Of a DNA stretch of 64,000 bases, positions 38,126 to 46,837 are shown one piece after another. The stretch spans positions 1 to 64,000 of the forward strand of contig CABXVR010000004.1 in NCBI GenBank assembly GCA_902515565.1, written 5' to 3'. Numbering within the stretch: the first letter of the stretch is position 1; each line of letters opens with the position of its first letter. Source of the DNA: an uncultured Bacteroidota bacterium (GTDB lineage: Bacteria; Bacteroidota; Bacteroidia; Flavobacteriales; Flavobacteriaceae). The notes beneath the pieces were generated by a model that worked only from the letters and a program-made list of their open reading frames with translations, was not told where the DNA came from and ran no database searches. The position numbers were made by a program, and so were the translations under genes.

Positions 38126-38478
38126 TAGTTATTGGGATGCATAAATTGTTGCTTTCTTTTTAAAATATCTTCACTTTCAACATTATTTTCGTCAGGAACA
38201 CAGCAATCTACAGGACAAACGGCTGCACATTGTGGTTCTTCATGAAAACCAACACATTCAGTACATTTACTAGGAACTATATAAAATATTTCATCACTAA
38301 TTGCTTCTTGTACAACTTCAGCGTTAACCTCTTTACCAGACGTTAAAACTATATCTCCTTTAAGGCTAGTCCCATCTGAATATCTCCAATCATCACTCGC
38401 TTCATATATGGCTGTATTTGGGCATTCAGCTTCACATGCACCGCAGTTTATACACTCGTCGGTAATTATGATTGCCAT
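38125..38478 (-). CDS. 2[4Fe-4S] ferredoxin, Allochromatium-type
   Basis: A 117-residue ferredoxin with two 4Fe-4S motifs: [15 protein letters not shown] near the N-terminus, and the longer second motif [22 protein letters not shown], whose insertion between cysteines is characteristic of Allochromatium vinosum-type low-potential ferredoxins. A spacer of about 45 residues separates the two clusters. It could donate electrons to the reductase encoded divergently, but no partner is proven. It is first in a ferredoxin-ychF operon with an excellent promoter match. Confidence 0.93.
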   Translation of the reverse strand: MAIIITDECINCGACEAECPNTAIYEASDDWRYSDGTSLKGDIVLTSGKEVNAEVVQEAISDEIFYIVPSKCTECVGFHEEPQCAAVCPVDCCVPDENNVESEDILKRKQQFMHPNN

Positions 38479-38501
38479 ATGATTATTGTTTTATAAATTT
38501 G
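38472..38501 (+). promoter_or_regulatory. Bacteroidota-type promoter for the LuxC-like gene
   Basis: TTG (38472-38474), a 19-base spacer and TAAATTTG (38494-38501) fit the consensus exactly. The predicted transcript start is near 38507, about 37 bases before the ATG at 38544. The -33 element lies within the first codons of the divergent ferredoxin gene. Confidence 0.6.
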
Positions 38502-38504
38502 ATA

Positions 38505-38535
38505 CAAAAGTAATTTTAAAAGAATTTAAAACCAA
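38505..38535 (-). promoter_or_regulatory. Bacteroidota-type promoter for ferredoxin-ychF
   Basis: On the minus strand TTG (38535-38533), a 20-base spacer and TACTTTTG (38512-38505) match the consensus. The predicted start is near 38500, about 20 bases before the ferredoxin ATG. It lies directly beside the plus-strand promoter, with only 3 bases between the two -7 boxes. Confidence 0.6.
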
Positions 38536-38543
38536 GTAGATAA

Positions 38544-39575
38544 ATGAATATAAATAGAAGAATAGAATTAATTTCTAATATAGGTGAGTTTTTGAAAAAT
38601 TATTTAGATGAAGATTTTGATAACAGTACAGATGATAAATTAGTTAAATTCAAAGATATCATTACTAAAGCCCAATCCAAAAATCCATGGTTTACAGATG
38701 AAAATATTAAAGTCAATTTAACTTATTGGTCCAATAAATTAACTAAACATAATTTAAATAAATGGTTAAGTAAATACAATTTAAACAATATTTCAAGAAA
38801 AAATATTGCAATAATTATGGCAGGAAATATTCCTCTTGTTGGTTTTCATGATTTTATTTGTGTTTTTTTATCTGGTCATAATTCTGTTATTAAATTATCT
38901 AACAGTGATAATTTTATTCTTCCATTTTTAACAGATTTAATGAAAGTGTCATCTGAAAGAATAGTTTATTCAGACAGTTTTTTAAAAGACTATGATGGTG
39001 TTATTGCTACAGGGTCTGATAATACGAGTAGATATTTTGACTACTATTTTAAAAATAAGGGATCTATTATTAGAAAGAATCGAAATTCAATAGCAATTTT
39101 AAACGGTGAAGAATCTGATGATGATTTAAAATCTTTAAGTCAAGATATATTTACCTATTTTGGACTTGGATGTAGAAATGTATCCAAATTATATGTCCCT
39201 AAAAATTACAATTTTGATTTATTTTTTAATTCAATCTTTGGTTATAAAGAACTAATCAATAATCATAAATATGCTAATAACTATGACTACAACAAGGCAA
39301 TTTACTTAATGAGTGAATATAAATTTCTTGATAATGGTTTTTTCATTGTTAAAGAAGGAAATGAAATGCACTCCCCTATTTCAACAATTAATTTTGAGTA
39401 CTATGATAAAGTTTCTATTTTAAGAGAAAAAATCAATCTAGAAGATGATAATATTCAATGCATAGTTAGTAACATTGAATTCAAAGGCAAAGTTGATTTT
39501 GGTGAAACTCAAAACCCCTCCTTAAATCAATATGCTGACAATATAGATGTAATGAGTTTTTTGTTAACAATATAG
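38544..39575 (+). CDS. LuxC-like acyl-CoA/acyl-protein reductase
   Basis: A 343-residue protein of the LuxC (acyl-CoA reductase) family, related to aldehyde dehydrogenases, which reduce acyl-thioesters to aldehydes with NAD(P)H. The substrate/cofactor region begins NIAIIMAGNIPLVGFHDF, and the nucleophilic Cys lies in YFGLGCRNVSKLYVP. GVIATGSDNTSRYFDYYF is the glycine-rich ALDH-like loop. No luxAB or luxDE genes occur, so there is no bioluminescence operon; the role in Bacteroidota is not settled. It is divergent from ferredoxin and followed by serC and serA. Confidence 0.85.
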   Translation: MNINRRIELISNIGEFLKNYLDEDFDNSTDDKLVKFKDIITKAQSKNPWFTDENIKVNLTYWSNKLTKHNLNKWLSKYNLNNISRKNIAIIMAGNIPLVGFHDFICVFLSGHNSVIKLSNSDNFILPFLTDLMKVSSERIVYSDSFLKDYDGVIATGSDNTSRYFDYYFKNKGSIIRKNRNSIAILNGEESDDDLKSLSQDIFTYFGLGCRNVSKLYVPKNYNFDLFFNSIFGYKELINNHKYANNYDYNKAIYLMSEYKFLDNGFFIVKEGNEMHSPISTINFEYYDKVSILREKINLEDDNIQCIVSNIEFKGKVDFGETQNPSLNQYADNIDVMSFLLTI

Positions 39576-39645
39576 TTTAAAACTTATCTTAAAAAACAAA
39601 ATATTTAGATTAATAATTACCAAATTTGTTGTTTAATTTTAAAAT

Positions 39646-40710
39646 ATGAAAAAACATAATTTTAGTGCTGGACCTTGTATACTCCCACAAGAAGTATTAC
39701 TACAAGCTTCTGAATCTATCATGGACTTTAATCAAAGTGGATTATCTCTTATAGAAATATCACACAGAAGCAAAGCATTCGTTGATGTAATTGAAGAAGC
39801 TAAAGATATTGCATTAGATTTATTGGCTCTAAAAAATAAAGGATATCAAGTTCTTTTTTTACAGGGTGGAGCTAGTACACAGTTTTTAATGACTGCCTAC
39901 AATCTTTTAGAGACTAAAGCATCTTTTTTAAATACTGGATCTTGGAGTGATAAAGCAATAAAAGAAGCAAAACTATTTGGCTCTGTTAATGAGTTAGCAA
40001 GCTCAAAAGATTCAAATTTTAATTATATTCCAAAAGATTACTCAATTCCTTCTGATTCTGACTATTTTCATTGTACTTCTAACAATACAATTTTTGGAAC
40101 TCAAATAAAAGATTTTAAAGAATCATCAGTTCCTGTAATATGTGACATGAGTAGTGATATATTCTCCAGGGATTTAGATTTTTCAAAATTTGATTTAATT
40201 TATGCTGGTGCACAAAAAAATATGGGACCAGCAGGGGCAACAATCGTTATTATTAAAGAAGAAATTCTCGGAAAAGTGACTAGAAATATACCTTCAATGA
40301 TGAATTATAAACTCATGATTGACAAAAGCAGCATGTTTAATACACCTCCTGTATTTTCTATTTATGTTTCCTTATTAACCATGAGATGGTTAAAAAACTT
40401 AGGAGGAATTAAAGCAATCGATGAAATTAACAAAACAAAAGCTATTGTTATGTACTCAGAAATCGATTTAAATCCGCTTTTTAAAGGTTTTGCCGCTATT
40501 GAAGATAGATCTACCATGAATGCAACGTTTAATTTGACAAACAACGATTTAAAAGACACTTTTGAATCGATGTTAAAAGAAGCAGGTGTTGATGGTGTTA
40601 ATGGACACAGAAGTGTTGGAGGGTATAGAGCGTCTATGTACAATGCATTATCGCTTGATAGCGTGAAAGTTCTTGTAGAAGTAATGAGTGAATTAGAAAC
40701 AAAAGCATAA
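39646..40710 (+). CDS. serC: Phosphoserine aminotransferase
   Basis: A 354-residue class V PLP aminotransferase that converts 3-phosphohydroxypyruvate to O-phosphoserine and also acts in pyridoxal synthesis. Landmarks are NFSAGPCILPQEV, EISHRSKAF, the FLQGGASTQF cofactor site and the Schiff-base Lys in YAGAQKNMGPAG. The C-terminus GVNGHRSVGGYRASMYNAL matches the family. It is 3 bases before serA, giving two of the three serine-pathway steps together; the phosphatase SerB is not in the window. Confidence 0.96.
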   Translation: MKKHNFSAGPCILPQEVLLQASESIMDFNQSGLSLIEISHRSKAFVDVIEEAKDIALDLLALKNKGYQVLFLQGGASTQFLMTAYNLLETKASFLNTGSWSDKAIKEAKLFGSVNELASSKDSNFNYIPKDYSIPSDSDYFHCTSNNTIFGTQIKDFKESSVPVICDMSSDIFSRDLDFSKFDLIYAGAQKNMGPAGATIVIIKEEILGKVTRNIPSMMNYKLMIDKSSMFNTPPVFSIYVSLLTMRWLKNLGGIKAIDEINKTKAIVMYSEIDLNPLFKGFAAIEDRSTMNATFNLTNNDLKDTFESMLKEAGVDGVNGHRSVGGYRASMYNALSLDSVKVLVEVMSELETKA

Positions 40711-40713
40711 AAA

Positions 40714-41664
40714 ATGAAAGTATTAGCAAATGATGGTATTTCAAACAGTGGAGTAGAAAAATTATTAAATAATGGGATTGACATTAAAACTATAACTGTA
40801 GAGCAGGGTCAATTAATTGATTATATAAATAAAAATGAAATTACAGTTTTACTTGTAAGAAGTGCAACAAAAGTCAGAAAAGATATCATTGATAATTGTC
40901 CTAGCTTAAAAATAATAGGAAGAGGTGGTGTTGGAATGGACAATATTGATGTTGAGTATGCTAAAGAAAAAGGTCTTAAAGTAATTAACACCCCAGCTGC
41001 TTCATCTGAATCAGTTGCCGAATTAGTAATTGCTCACTTATACAGTTGTGTTAGATTTTTACATATTTCAAATAGAAATATGCCTTTGGAAGGTGATTCT
41101 AATTTTAAACAACTTAAAAAAGCCTTTGCTAAAGGAGTAGAATTAAGAGGTAAAACTTTAGGCATAATTGGATTTGGCAGAATTGGTCAGGAGGTTGCAA
41201 AAATTGGTCTTGGAATTGGAATGAATGTTATTTATTATGATTTACACAATGATAAAGTCAATTTAAAATTAGAATTTTTTGATAAACAGATTTTAAATTT
41301 TAATCTCGAAAAGTCTAGTTTTAATGAAGTTTTAAGTAAATCAGATTTTATTACATTACATGTTCCAGCTCAAAAAGAATATGTTATTGGAGATAAAGAG
41401 TTTGACTTAATGAAAGATGGTATTGGACTTATTAATGCAGCAAGAGGCGGTGTTGTTGATGAAGTGGCTCTAGACAAAAACATAAGCGATGGTAAAATCT
41501 CTTTTGCAGCATTAGATACATTTGAAAATGAACCCAATCCAGAAATTAAACTTTTGATGAATCCAAAAATATCTTTAACTCCACATATAGGTGCAGCTAC
41601 TAATGAAGCTCAAGATAGAATTGGCATAGAACTTGCAGATCAAATTATTGAAATTTTAAAATAA
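40714..41664 (+). CDS. serA: D-3-phosphoglycerate dehydrogenase (short form)
   Basis: A 316-residue D-isomer 2-hydroxyacid dehydrogenase, the first step of serine synthesis. The N-terminal catalytic domain reads VLLVRSATKVRKDIID, and the NAD motif is GIIGFGRIGQEVAKIGL. The catalytic Arg (NAARGGVVDE), Glu (ENEP) and His (LTPHIGAAT) are present. There is no C-terminal ACT domain, so allosteric serine feedback of the E. coli type is not expected. It follows serC and precedes the DUF6787 gene. Confidence 0.94.
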   Translation: MKVLANDGISNSGVEKLLNNGIDIKTITVEQGQLIDYINKNEITVLLVRSATKVRKDIIDNCPSLKIIGRGGVGMDNIDVEYAKEKGLKVINTPAASSESVAELVIAHLYSCVRFLHISNRNMPLEGDSNFKQLKKAFAKGVELRGKTLGIIGFGRIGQEVAKIGLGIGMNVIYYDLHNDKVNLKLEFFDKQILNFNLEKSSFNEVLSKSDFITLHVPAQKEYVIGDKEFDLMKDGIGLINAARGGVVDEVALDKNISDGKISFAALDTFENEPNPEIKLLMNPKISLTPHIGAATNEAQDRIGIELADQIIEILK

Positions 41665-41668
41665 AATA

Positions 41669-42028
41669 ATGCTCGAAAAAATAAAAAAAAAGTGGGGTAT
41701 AACTTCCTTTTTTCAAGTAGTAGTTATCTTTATTGTATTTGGAGTGACAGGTTCAGCTTCAACTTTATTTTCAGGTCCAGTACTAGAATTTCTAAATATA
41801 GGTAAAGGAAATTTTCATCCAATGATATATTGGCCATTAAGATTACTTATCTTGTTTCCAATATATCAAGTTTTATTAATTTGCTTTGGCTTTGTATTTG
41901 GAGTAATTGTTAGTCTTTTGACTTTTCAAAAAGATAAATTTATATTTAATTTTTTCTACAAAATGTCAGCTAATATGTCTAAAGGTATGATGAGGTTAAT
42001 GAGCTTTGGTTATTTATTTAAAAAATAG
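41669..42028 (+). CDS. DUF6787 family small membrane protein
   Basis: A 119-residue protein with about three hydrophobic segments (residues 14-35, 53-75 and 79-91). Its WGITSFFQVVVIFIVFGVTGS and FHPMIYWPLRLLILFPIYQVLL segments are the recognisable features. Homologues in flavobacteria are sometimes misnamed diacylglyceryl transferase, but there is no Lgt signature. It lies 4 bases after serA, an order I recognise in Bacteroidota; function is unknown. The 3' end directly abuts the convergent msrA stop, with no terminator between. Confidence 0.7.
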   Translation: MLEKIKKKWGITSFFQVVVIFIVFGVTGSASTLFSGPVLEFLNIGKGNFHPMIYWPLRLLILFPIYQVLLICFGFVFGVIVSLLTFQKDKFIFNFFYKMSANMSKGMMRLMSFGYLFKK

Positions 42029-42565
42029 CTATTTCAAAATTTCTTTATTTTGCTGCATTAGTTTCTTTATTTTAGGACTTATTATCGCAGAACAATATGG
42101 TTGATTAGAGTTTAAATCGTAATAGTCTTTATGTTCAATTTCTGCTTTATAAAATCTAGTTAACATTTTAAGTTCTGTTACAATTGTTTCTGAAAATATT
42201 TTTTTATCATTTAACTCGTTTACATATCTATTTACTAGTTTTAATTCTTCTTCATTAACACAGTAAATAGCAGATCTATATTGTGTACCAATATCATTTC
42301 CTTGTTTATTTAAAGTTGTAGGATTATGAGTGCTAAAAAATACTTCTAAAAGTGTTTTATAAGAAACAATTGTCTGATCGTATAAAATCTCAACAGCTTC
42401 TGCATGACCAGTAATACCTAAACAGACTTGTTTGTATTTAGGGTTAGCAACTCCCCCACCAGTATATCCTGGGTAAACTTCAATTACTCCTTTTATCCTA
42501 GAAAAAATTGCCTCAGTGCACCAAAAACAACCTCCTGCAAAGTAAGCTTTATTTGAATCTTTCAT
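42029..42565 (-). CDS. msrA: Peptide-methionine (S)-S-oxide reductase MsrA
   Basis: A 178-residue repair enzyme that reduces methionine-S-sulfoxide in proteins. The catalytic Cys lies in AGGCFWCTEA (GCFW motif), with YPGYTGGGVANPKYKQV and the GHAEAVEILYD substrate-binding segment following; FFSTHNPTTLNKQGNDIGTQYRS is also a family signature. There is no MsrB domain. No signal peptide is present, so the enzyme is cytoplasmic. Confidence 0.96.
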   Translation of the reverse strand: MKDSNKAYFAGGCFWCTEAIFSRIKGVIEVYPGYTGGGVANPKYKQVCLGITGHAEAVEILYDQTIVSYKTLLEVFFSTHNPTTLNKQGNDIGTQYRSAIYCVNEEELKLVNRYVNELNDKKIFSETIVTELKMLTRFYKAEIEHKDYYDLNSNQPYCSAIISPKIKKLMQQNKEILK

Positions 42566-42638
42566 ATTATAATAATTAATAACTAATTTGTCTAATGATT
42601 ATTAATTGGTAATTTCACAATATTATTTATTATTTACA

Positions 42639-43298
42639 ATGATTAAATCCAAAAATTTAAAAAAAAAATATAATACTCTAGAAGTTTTAAAAGGAGTTGA
42701 TTTAAATATATCCAAATCTGAAATTGTTTCTATTGTTGGTTCTTCTGGAGCTGGAAAAACTTCTTTATTACAAATATTAGGAACTTTAGACAAACCATCT
42801 AACAAAGATTGTAAGTTAATTATCGATAATATTGATGTATTGAATTTAGACGAAGAGAAATTATGTAAGTTTAGAAATAGTAAGATTGGTTTTATTTTTC
42901 AATTTCATCAGTTATTGCCTGAGTTTACTGCAATTGAAAATGTTTGTATTCCGGGGTACATAAAAAAAACTAATCAATTTGATTTACTAAAAAGAGCAAA
43001 TGAGCTATTGTGTTACCTAAATTTAGAGGATAAGATAAATAATAAACCAAGTGAACTCTCAGGTGGTGAACAGCAAAGAGTTGCAGTTGCTAGAGCATTA
43101 ATTAATAATCCGCAAATAATATTTGCAGATGAGCCCTCTGGAAATCTAGATTCTACTAGTGCTGAGAAACTATATAAACTTTTTTTTGATATTAGAGACA
43201 AGTATAAAACAACTTTTATCATCGTCACCCATAATCAAAAGTTAGCTGATTTAGCAGACAGAAAAATTGAAATTATCGATGGTAATACTAATTTGTAA
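42639..43298 (+). CDS. lolD: ABC transporter ATPase, LolD-like
   Basis: A 219-residue ATPase of the MacB/LolD type. Walker A is GSSGAGKTSLL, the Q-loop FQFHQLLPEFTAIENV, the signature LSGGEQQRVAVARAL, Walker B IIFADEPSGNLDS and the H-loop VTHN. LolD energises release of outer-membrane lipoproteins with LolC/LolE, which are not adjacent; another MacB-type export role is possible. ATG 42639 is used; an in-frame TTG at 42606 adds only 11 non-conserved residues. Its stop overlaps the next start (TAATG). Confidence 0.88.
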   Translation: MIKSKNLKKKYNTLEVLKGVDLNISKSEIVSIVGSSGAGKTSLLQILGTLDKPSNKDCKLIIDNIDVLNLDEEKLCKFRNSKIGFIFQFHQLLPEFTAIENVCIPGYIKKTNQFDLLKRANELLCYLNLEDKINNKPSELSGGEQQRVAVARALINNPQIIFADEPSGNLDSTSAEKLYKLFFDIRDKYKTTFIIVTHNQKLADLADRKIEIIDGNTNL

Positions 43299-44074
43299 TG
43301 CTAAGTAGTTTAAACAATACGGATTTGAAGTCTTTTTTAGATGAAAAGTATATTCAGTACAATAATTATAAATTTATCAATTCCGACCCTATACAGATTC
43401 CTCACTCCTTTACTTTAAAAGAGGATATTGAAATTTCTGCATTTTTAACTTCAACTATTTCTTGGGGAAATAGAAAAGTGATTATAAAAAATGCAAAAAA
43501 AATGATGAGTTTATTGGATGAATCTCCTTATGATTTTATATTACATCATTCCGAGAAAGATTTAAAATCATTTACCAACTTTGTTCATCGCACATTTAAC
43601 TCTAATGACTTAATTTATTTTGTAAAAGCTTTAAATAATATTTACTCAAACCATGATGGATTAGAATTAATATTTACAAATAATTGCAAGAACAAATCAA
43701 CTCAAAATTCAATTCATATATTTAAAAGGATTTTTTTTGAATTACCTCATGAAAATCGTACAACGAAACATGTTGCTGATCCTTATAAAGGATCGTCTGC
43801 AAAAAGAATTAATATGTTTTTAAGATGGATGGTTAGATATGATAATAATGGTGTTGATTTTGGAATATGGAAAAATATACCTAGTAGTTATTTATCTATT
43901 CCATTAGATGTGCATTCTGGGAATGTAGCGAGAAAATTAGGCTTATTGAAAAGAAAACAAAACGATGGAAAGGCACTAATTGAATTAGATAAAAAACTTA
44001 GAGAGTTCGATCCTATAGATCCAGTTAAATATGACTATGCTTTGTTTGGATTAGGTGCTTTTGAATCATTTTAG
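43298..44074 (+). CDS. TIGR02757 family (DUF2400) protein
   Basis: A 258-residue soluble protein of the TIGR02757 family, common in Bacteroidota. Characteristic stretches are DPIQIPHSFTLKEDIEISAFL, FVHRTFNSNDL, RINMFLRWMVRYDNNGVDFG and PLDVHSGNVARKLGLL. The mostly helical pattern and the DVHSGNVAR motif have led to suggestions of relation to HhH-GPD-like DNA glycosylases, but activity is not established. It is translationally coupled to lolD. Confidence 0.88.
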   Translation: MLSSLNNTDLKSFLDEKYIQYNNYKFINSDPIQIPHSFTLKEDIEISAFLTSTISWGNRKVIIKNAKKMMSLLDESPYDFILHHSEKDLKSFTNFVHRTFNSNDLIYFVKALNNIYSNHDGLELIFTNNCKNKSTQNSIHIFKRIFFELPHENRTTKHVADPYKGSSAKRINMFLRWMVRYDNNGVDFGIWKNIPSSYLSIPLDVHSGNVARKLGLLKRKQNDGKALIELDKKLREFDPIDPVKYDYALFGLGAFESF

Positions 44075-44133
44075 AAGACTTTGTAATTACTTAACTATAA
44101 AATCCTTAAATTTATTTAATTAAAACTCACATT

Positions 44134-45621
44134 ATGAAACTATATTTAACTTTATTATCATTTATAATTCCTACACTTATTTATTCTCAAGATTTAAAAC
44201 TTCCTATTGATACGATTATTACTAGTAACCATACTACAAAGATAAAAAATGTATCAGTTGATTATCTTGCGTCTACAGGAACTCAACCCGTTTGGAACTC
44301 AAAAGGAGAGGTAATAGCTTCATTATTTTACACTTATTACAAAAGAACTGATATAAAAAATACTACTGAGAGACCTTTAGTAATTTCTTTTAATGGTGGT
44401 CCTGGTTCTGCATCAGTATGGATGCATATAGCTTACACTGGACCTAAAATATTAAATATTGACGACGAGGGTTTTCCAGTTCAACCATACGGAGTTAAAG
44501 ATAATCCCCATTCAATCTTAGATGTTGCTGATATTGTTTTTGTTAATCCTGTTAATACAGGTTATTCACGAATGATTCCAGATAAAAACGGTAAAATGCC
44601 AGATAAGAGTTTATTTTTTGGAATTAATGCTGACATTAAATATTTAGCTGGATGGATTAACACCTTCGTTTCAAGGAATAATAGATGGGAATCACCTAAA
44701 TATATAATTGGTGAAAGTTATGGTGGTACTAGAGTCATGGGTTTATCACTAGAGTTGCAAGAAAGACAATGGATGTATCTAAACGGAGTGATTTTGGTTT
44801 CTCCAGCTGATTATAAAGTTTATAGTACAGGAGGGGCTGTAGGTTCAGCGATCAACTTACCATACTACACAGCTGCTGCATGGTATCATAATGCATTGGA
44901 TGAAAAATTACAAAACAAAGATTTGCTTGATATTTTACCAGAATCTGAAGAATTTACTATTAATACTTTAATACCAGCTTTAGCAAAAGGAGGATTTATT
45001 TCAGAAAATGAAAGAAAAAATATAGCTAAAAAAATGTCTTACTACTCCGGATTAAGTGAAAAATCTATTCTACAACATAATTTAGATGTTCCTACTAGCT
45101 TCTTTTGGAAAGATTTATTAAGAGAAACTAGTGGTTACACAATAGGTAGATTAGACTCTAGATATCTTGGTTTAGATAAAATGTTGGCAGGTTCTAGACC
45201 AGACTCTAATGCAGAGCTAGACTCTTGGGAGCATTCGTTTACCCCTGCAATCAACCACTATTTAAGAAATAATTTAGGCTTTAAAACAGATTTAAAGTAT
45301 AATTTGTTTGGTTCAGTTAGACCATGGGATAATAGAAATGACTCTACAAGAGATGACTTAAGACAGGCAATGGCTCAAAATCCATATCTAAAAGTTTTAG
45401 TTCAGTCTGGTTATTATGATGGAGCAACCACCTATTTTCAAGCAAAATATACAATGTGGCATGTAGATCCTAGCGGTAAAATGAAAGACAGGTTTACCTA
45501 TAAAGGATATAGAAGTGGTCATATGATGTATTTAAGAGCTGAGGATTTAGAATCTTCAAATGAAGATTTAAGGGTTTTTATAAAAAACTCATTGTCAAAT
45601 GGAAAATCTGCTAAATATTAA
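44134..45621 (+). CDS. Secreted S10 family serine carboxypeptidase-like peptidase
   Basis: A 495-residue protein with a signal peptide (LTLLSFIIPTLIYSQ). It has an S10 alpha/beta-hydrolase fold: the oxyanion region SFNGGPGSASVWMH, the nucleophile Ser in GESYGGTRVMG, the catalytic Asp around SGYYDGATTYF and His in YRSGHMMYL. Carboxypeptidases of this family cleave C-terminal residues at acidic pH and act outside the cytoplasm. No T9SS C-terminal domain is visible, so it is probably periplasmic. Its 3' end overlaps the next lipoprotein gene by 23 bases. Confidence 0.92.
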   Translation: MKLYLTLLSFIIPTLIYSQDLKLPIDTIITSNHTTKIKNVSVDYLASTGTQPVWNSKGEVIASLFYTYYKRTDIKNTTERPLVISFNGGPGSASVWMHIAYTGPKILNIDDEGFPVQPYGVKDNPHSILDVADIVFVNPVNTGYSRMIPDKNGKMPDKSLFFGINADIKYLAGWINTFVSRNNRWESPKYIIGESYGGTRVMGLSLELQERQWMYLNGVILVSPADYKVYSTGGAVGSAINLPYYTAAAWYHNALDEKLQNKDLLDILPESEEFTINTLIPALAKGGFISENERKNIAKKMSYYSGLSEKSILQHNLDVPTSFFWKDLLRETSGYTIGRLDSRYLGLDKMLAGSRPDSNAELDSWEHSFTPAINHYLRNNLGFKTDLKYNLFGSVRPWDNRNDSTRDDLRQAMAQNPYLKVLVQSGYYDGATTYFQAKYTMWHVDPSGKMKDRFTYKGYRSGHMMYLRAEDLESSNEDLRVFIKNSLSNGKSAKY

Positions 45622-46837
45622 AAAATTAATAATATATATACTTTTATATAGTTTTGTTTTTGGCTGTAATCAATCAAATGAATTATATGATATTAGTCTA
45701 ACTAAGGACTATCAATCTTCTGAACCAAACCTATATACTTCAATAAAAGGTGACACATATTTAAGTTTTATCTCTTCATCTGAGAATTCAGATCTTAGTA
45801 AATTATATTTTTCTAAATTAGAATTAGATAAATTGAAATGGAGTAAACCAACCTTAATTAACAGCTCAACTGATTGGTTTGTTAACTGGGCTGACTTCCC
45901 TAGAATCACCACCAATAATCAAAATGGTATTTCTGTACACTATCTTGAAAAAAGTGGATTAGAAACATATTCTTATGATATCAAAGTAATGAATTCAAAA
46001 GATGATGGAAATAGCTGGAATAATCCTATTAAACTTCATAGTGACAATACAAAAACAGAGCATGGTTTTGTATCAACTGTCAATTATAATAATAATTTTC
46101 TATCTACCTATTTAGACGGAAGACAAAACGAGTTATCAAAGAAAAACAAAAAACTTAAACCACAAATGACTTTAAGGGCAACCTCCTACAACATAGATGG
46201 GGTAATTCTTATGGACGAATTAATAGATAACAAGGTTTGTGACTGCTGTCAAACTGATATAGCTTTAACATCAAATAACACGCCAATAACAGTCTATAGG
46301 GATCGATCTAATAACGAAACCAGAGATATTTTTTATTCGTATTTTAAAAATTCTAAATGGTCTACTCCTCTTCCAGTACATGATGATAATTGGATAATTG
46401 CTGGATGCCCAGTCAATGGTCCAGCGATTTCAACTTTTGATAACTATTCTTCTGTTATTTGGTACACAGAAATTGATGGTGAAAGTAAGATAAAAGTTGC
46501 ATTTACAAATGATATTACAAAAGGGTTTGATGATCCAATTTTAATTAACACAACAGATCCTTTAGGCAGAGTAGATATTGAAATGATTAATGAAAATACC
46601 TCAATTATTAGTTATATGGATTATATAGATGATCAAGCATTTATAAAATTACAAAGAGTTGATAGATTTAACGGATTTAATAAATCAATAATTATTGACG
46701 AAATATCAAATACAAGATCTGCTGGTTTTCCAAAAATTAACATAATTAATAAAAATAAAACCCTTATATCTTGGACAAATTCTGGGAATAAAAATCATAT
46801 AAAAACTATTCTAATTAATAATTCGAATTTTGACTAA
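45599..46837 (+). CDS. Cys-rich sialidase-like beta-propeller lipoprotein
   Basis: A 412-residue protein with a lipoprotein signal (FVFGC, Cys23) and BNR/Asp-box-like repeats typical of sialidase-fold propellers (SKDDGNSWNNPIKL; similar later). Two cysteine motifs stand out: VCDCCQTD at about residue 213 and AGCPVNGPA about 60 residues later. The catalytic Arg triad and Tyr-Glu pair of true sialidases cannot be confirmed, so exo-sialidase annotation would be unsafe. The clustered cysteines suggest metal binding or disulfides. It overlaps both neighbours, so it is tightly coupled to the S10 peptidase and the GT2. Confidence 0.72.
   Translation: MENLLNIKKLIIYILLYSFVFGCNQSNELYDISLTKDYQSSEPNLYTSIKGDTYLSFISSSENSDLSKLYFSKLELDKLKWSKPTLINSSTDWFVNWADFPRITTNNQNGISVHYLEKSGLETYSYDIKVMNSKDDGNSWNNPIKLHSDNTKTEHGFVSTVNYNNNFLSTYLDGRQNELSKKNKKLKPQMTLRATSYNIDGVILMDELIDNKVCDCCQTDIALTSNNTPITVYRDRSNNETRDIFYSYFKNSKWSTPLPVHDDNWIIAGCPVNGPAISTFDNYSSVIWYTEIDGESKIKVAFTNDITKGFDDPILINTTDPLGRVDIEMINENTSIISYMDYIDDQAFIKLQRVDRFNGFNKSIIIDEISNTRSAGFPKINIINKNKTLISWTNSGNKNHIKTILINNSNFD

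Noticed and set aside
40362-40784. Minus-strand frame opposite serC and serA
   Set aside because: Both plus-strand genes are clear; the shadow frame has no recognisable features.
42606-42638. TTG extension of LolD
   Set aside because: Eleven added residues are not conserved and ATG 42639 matches the family start.
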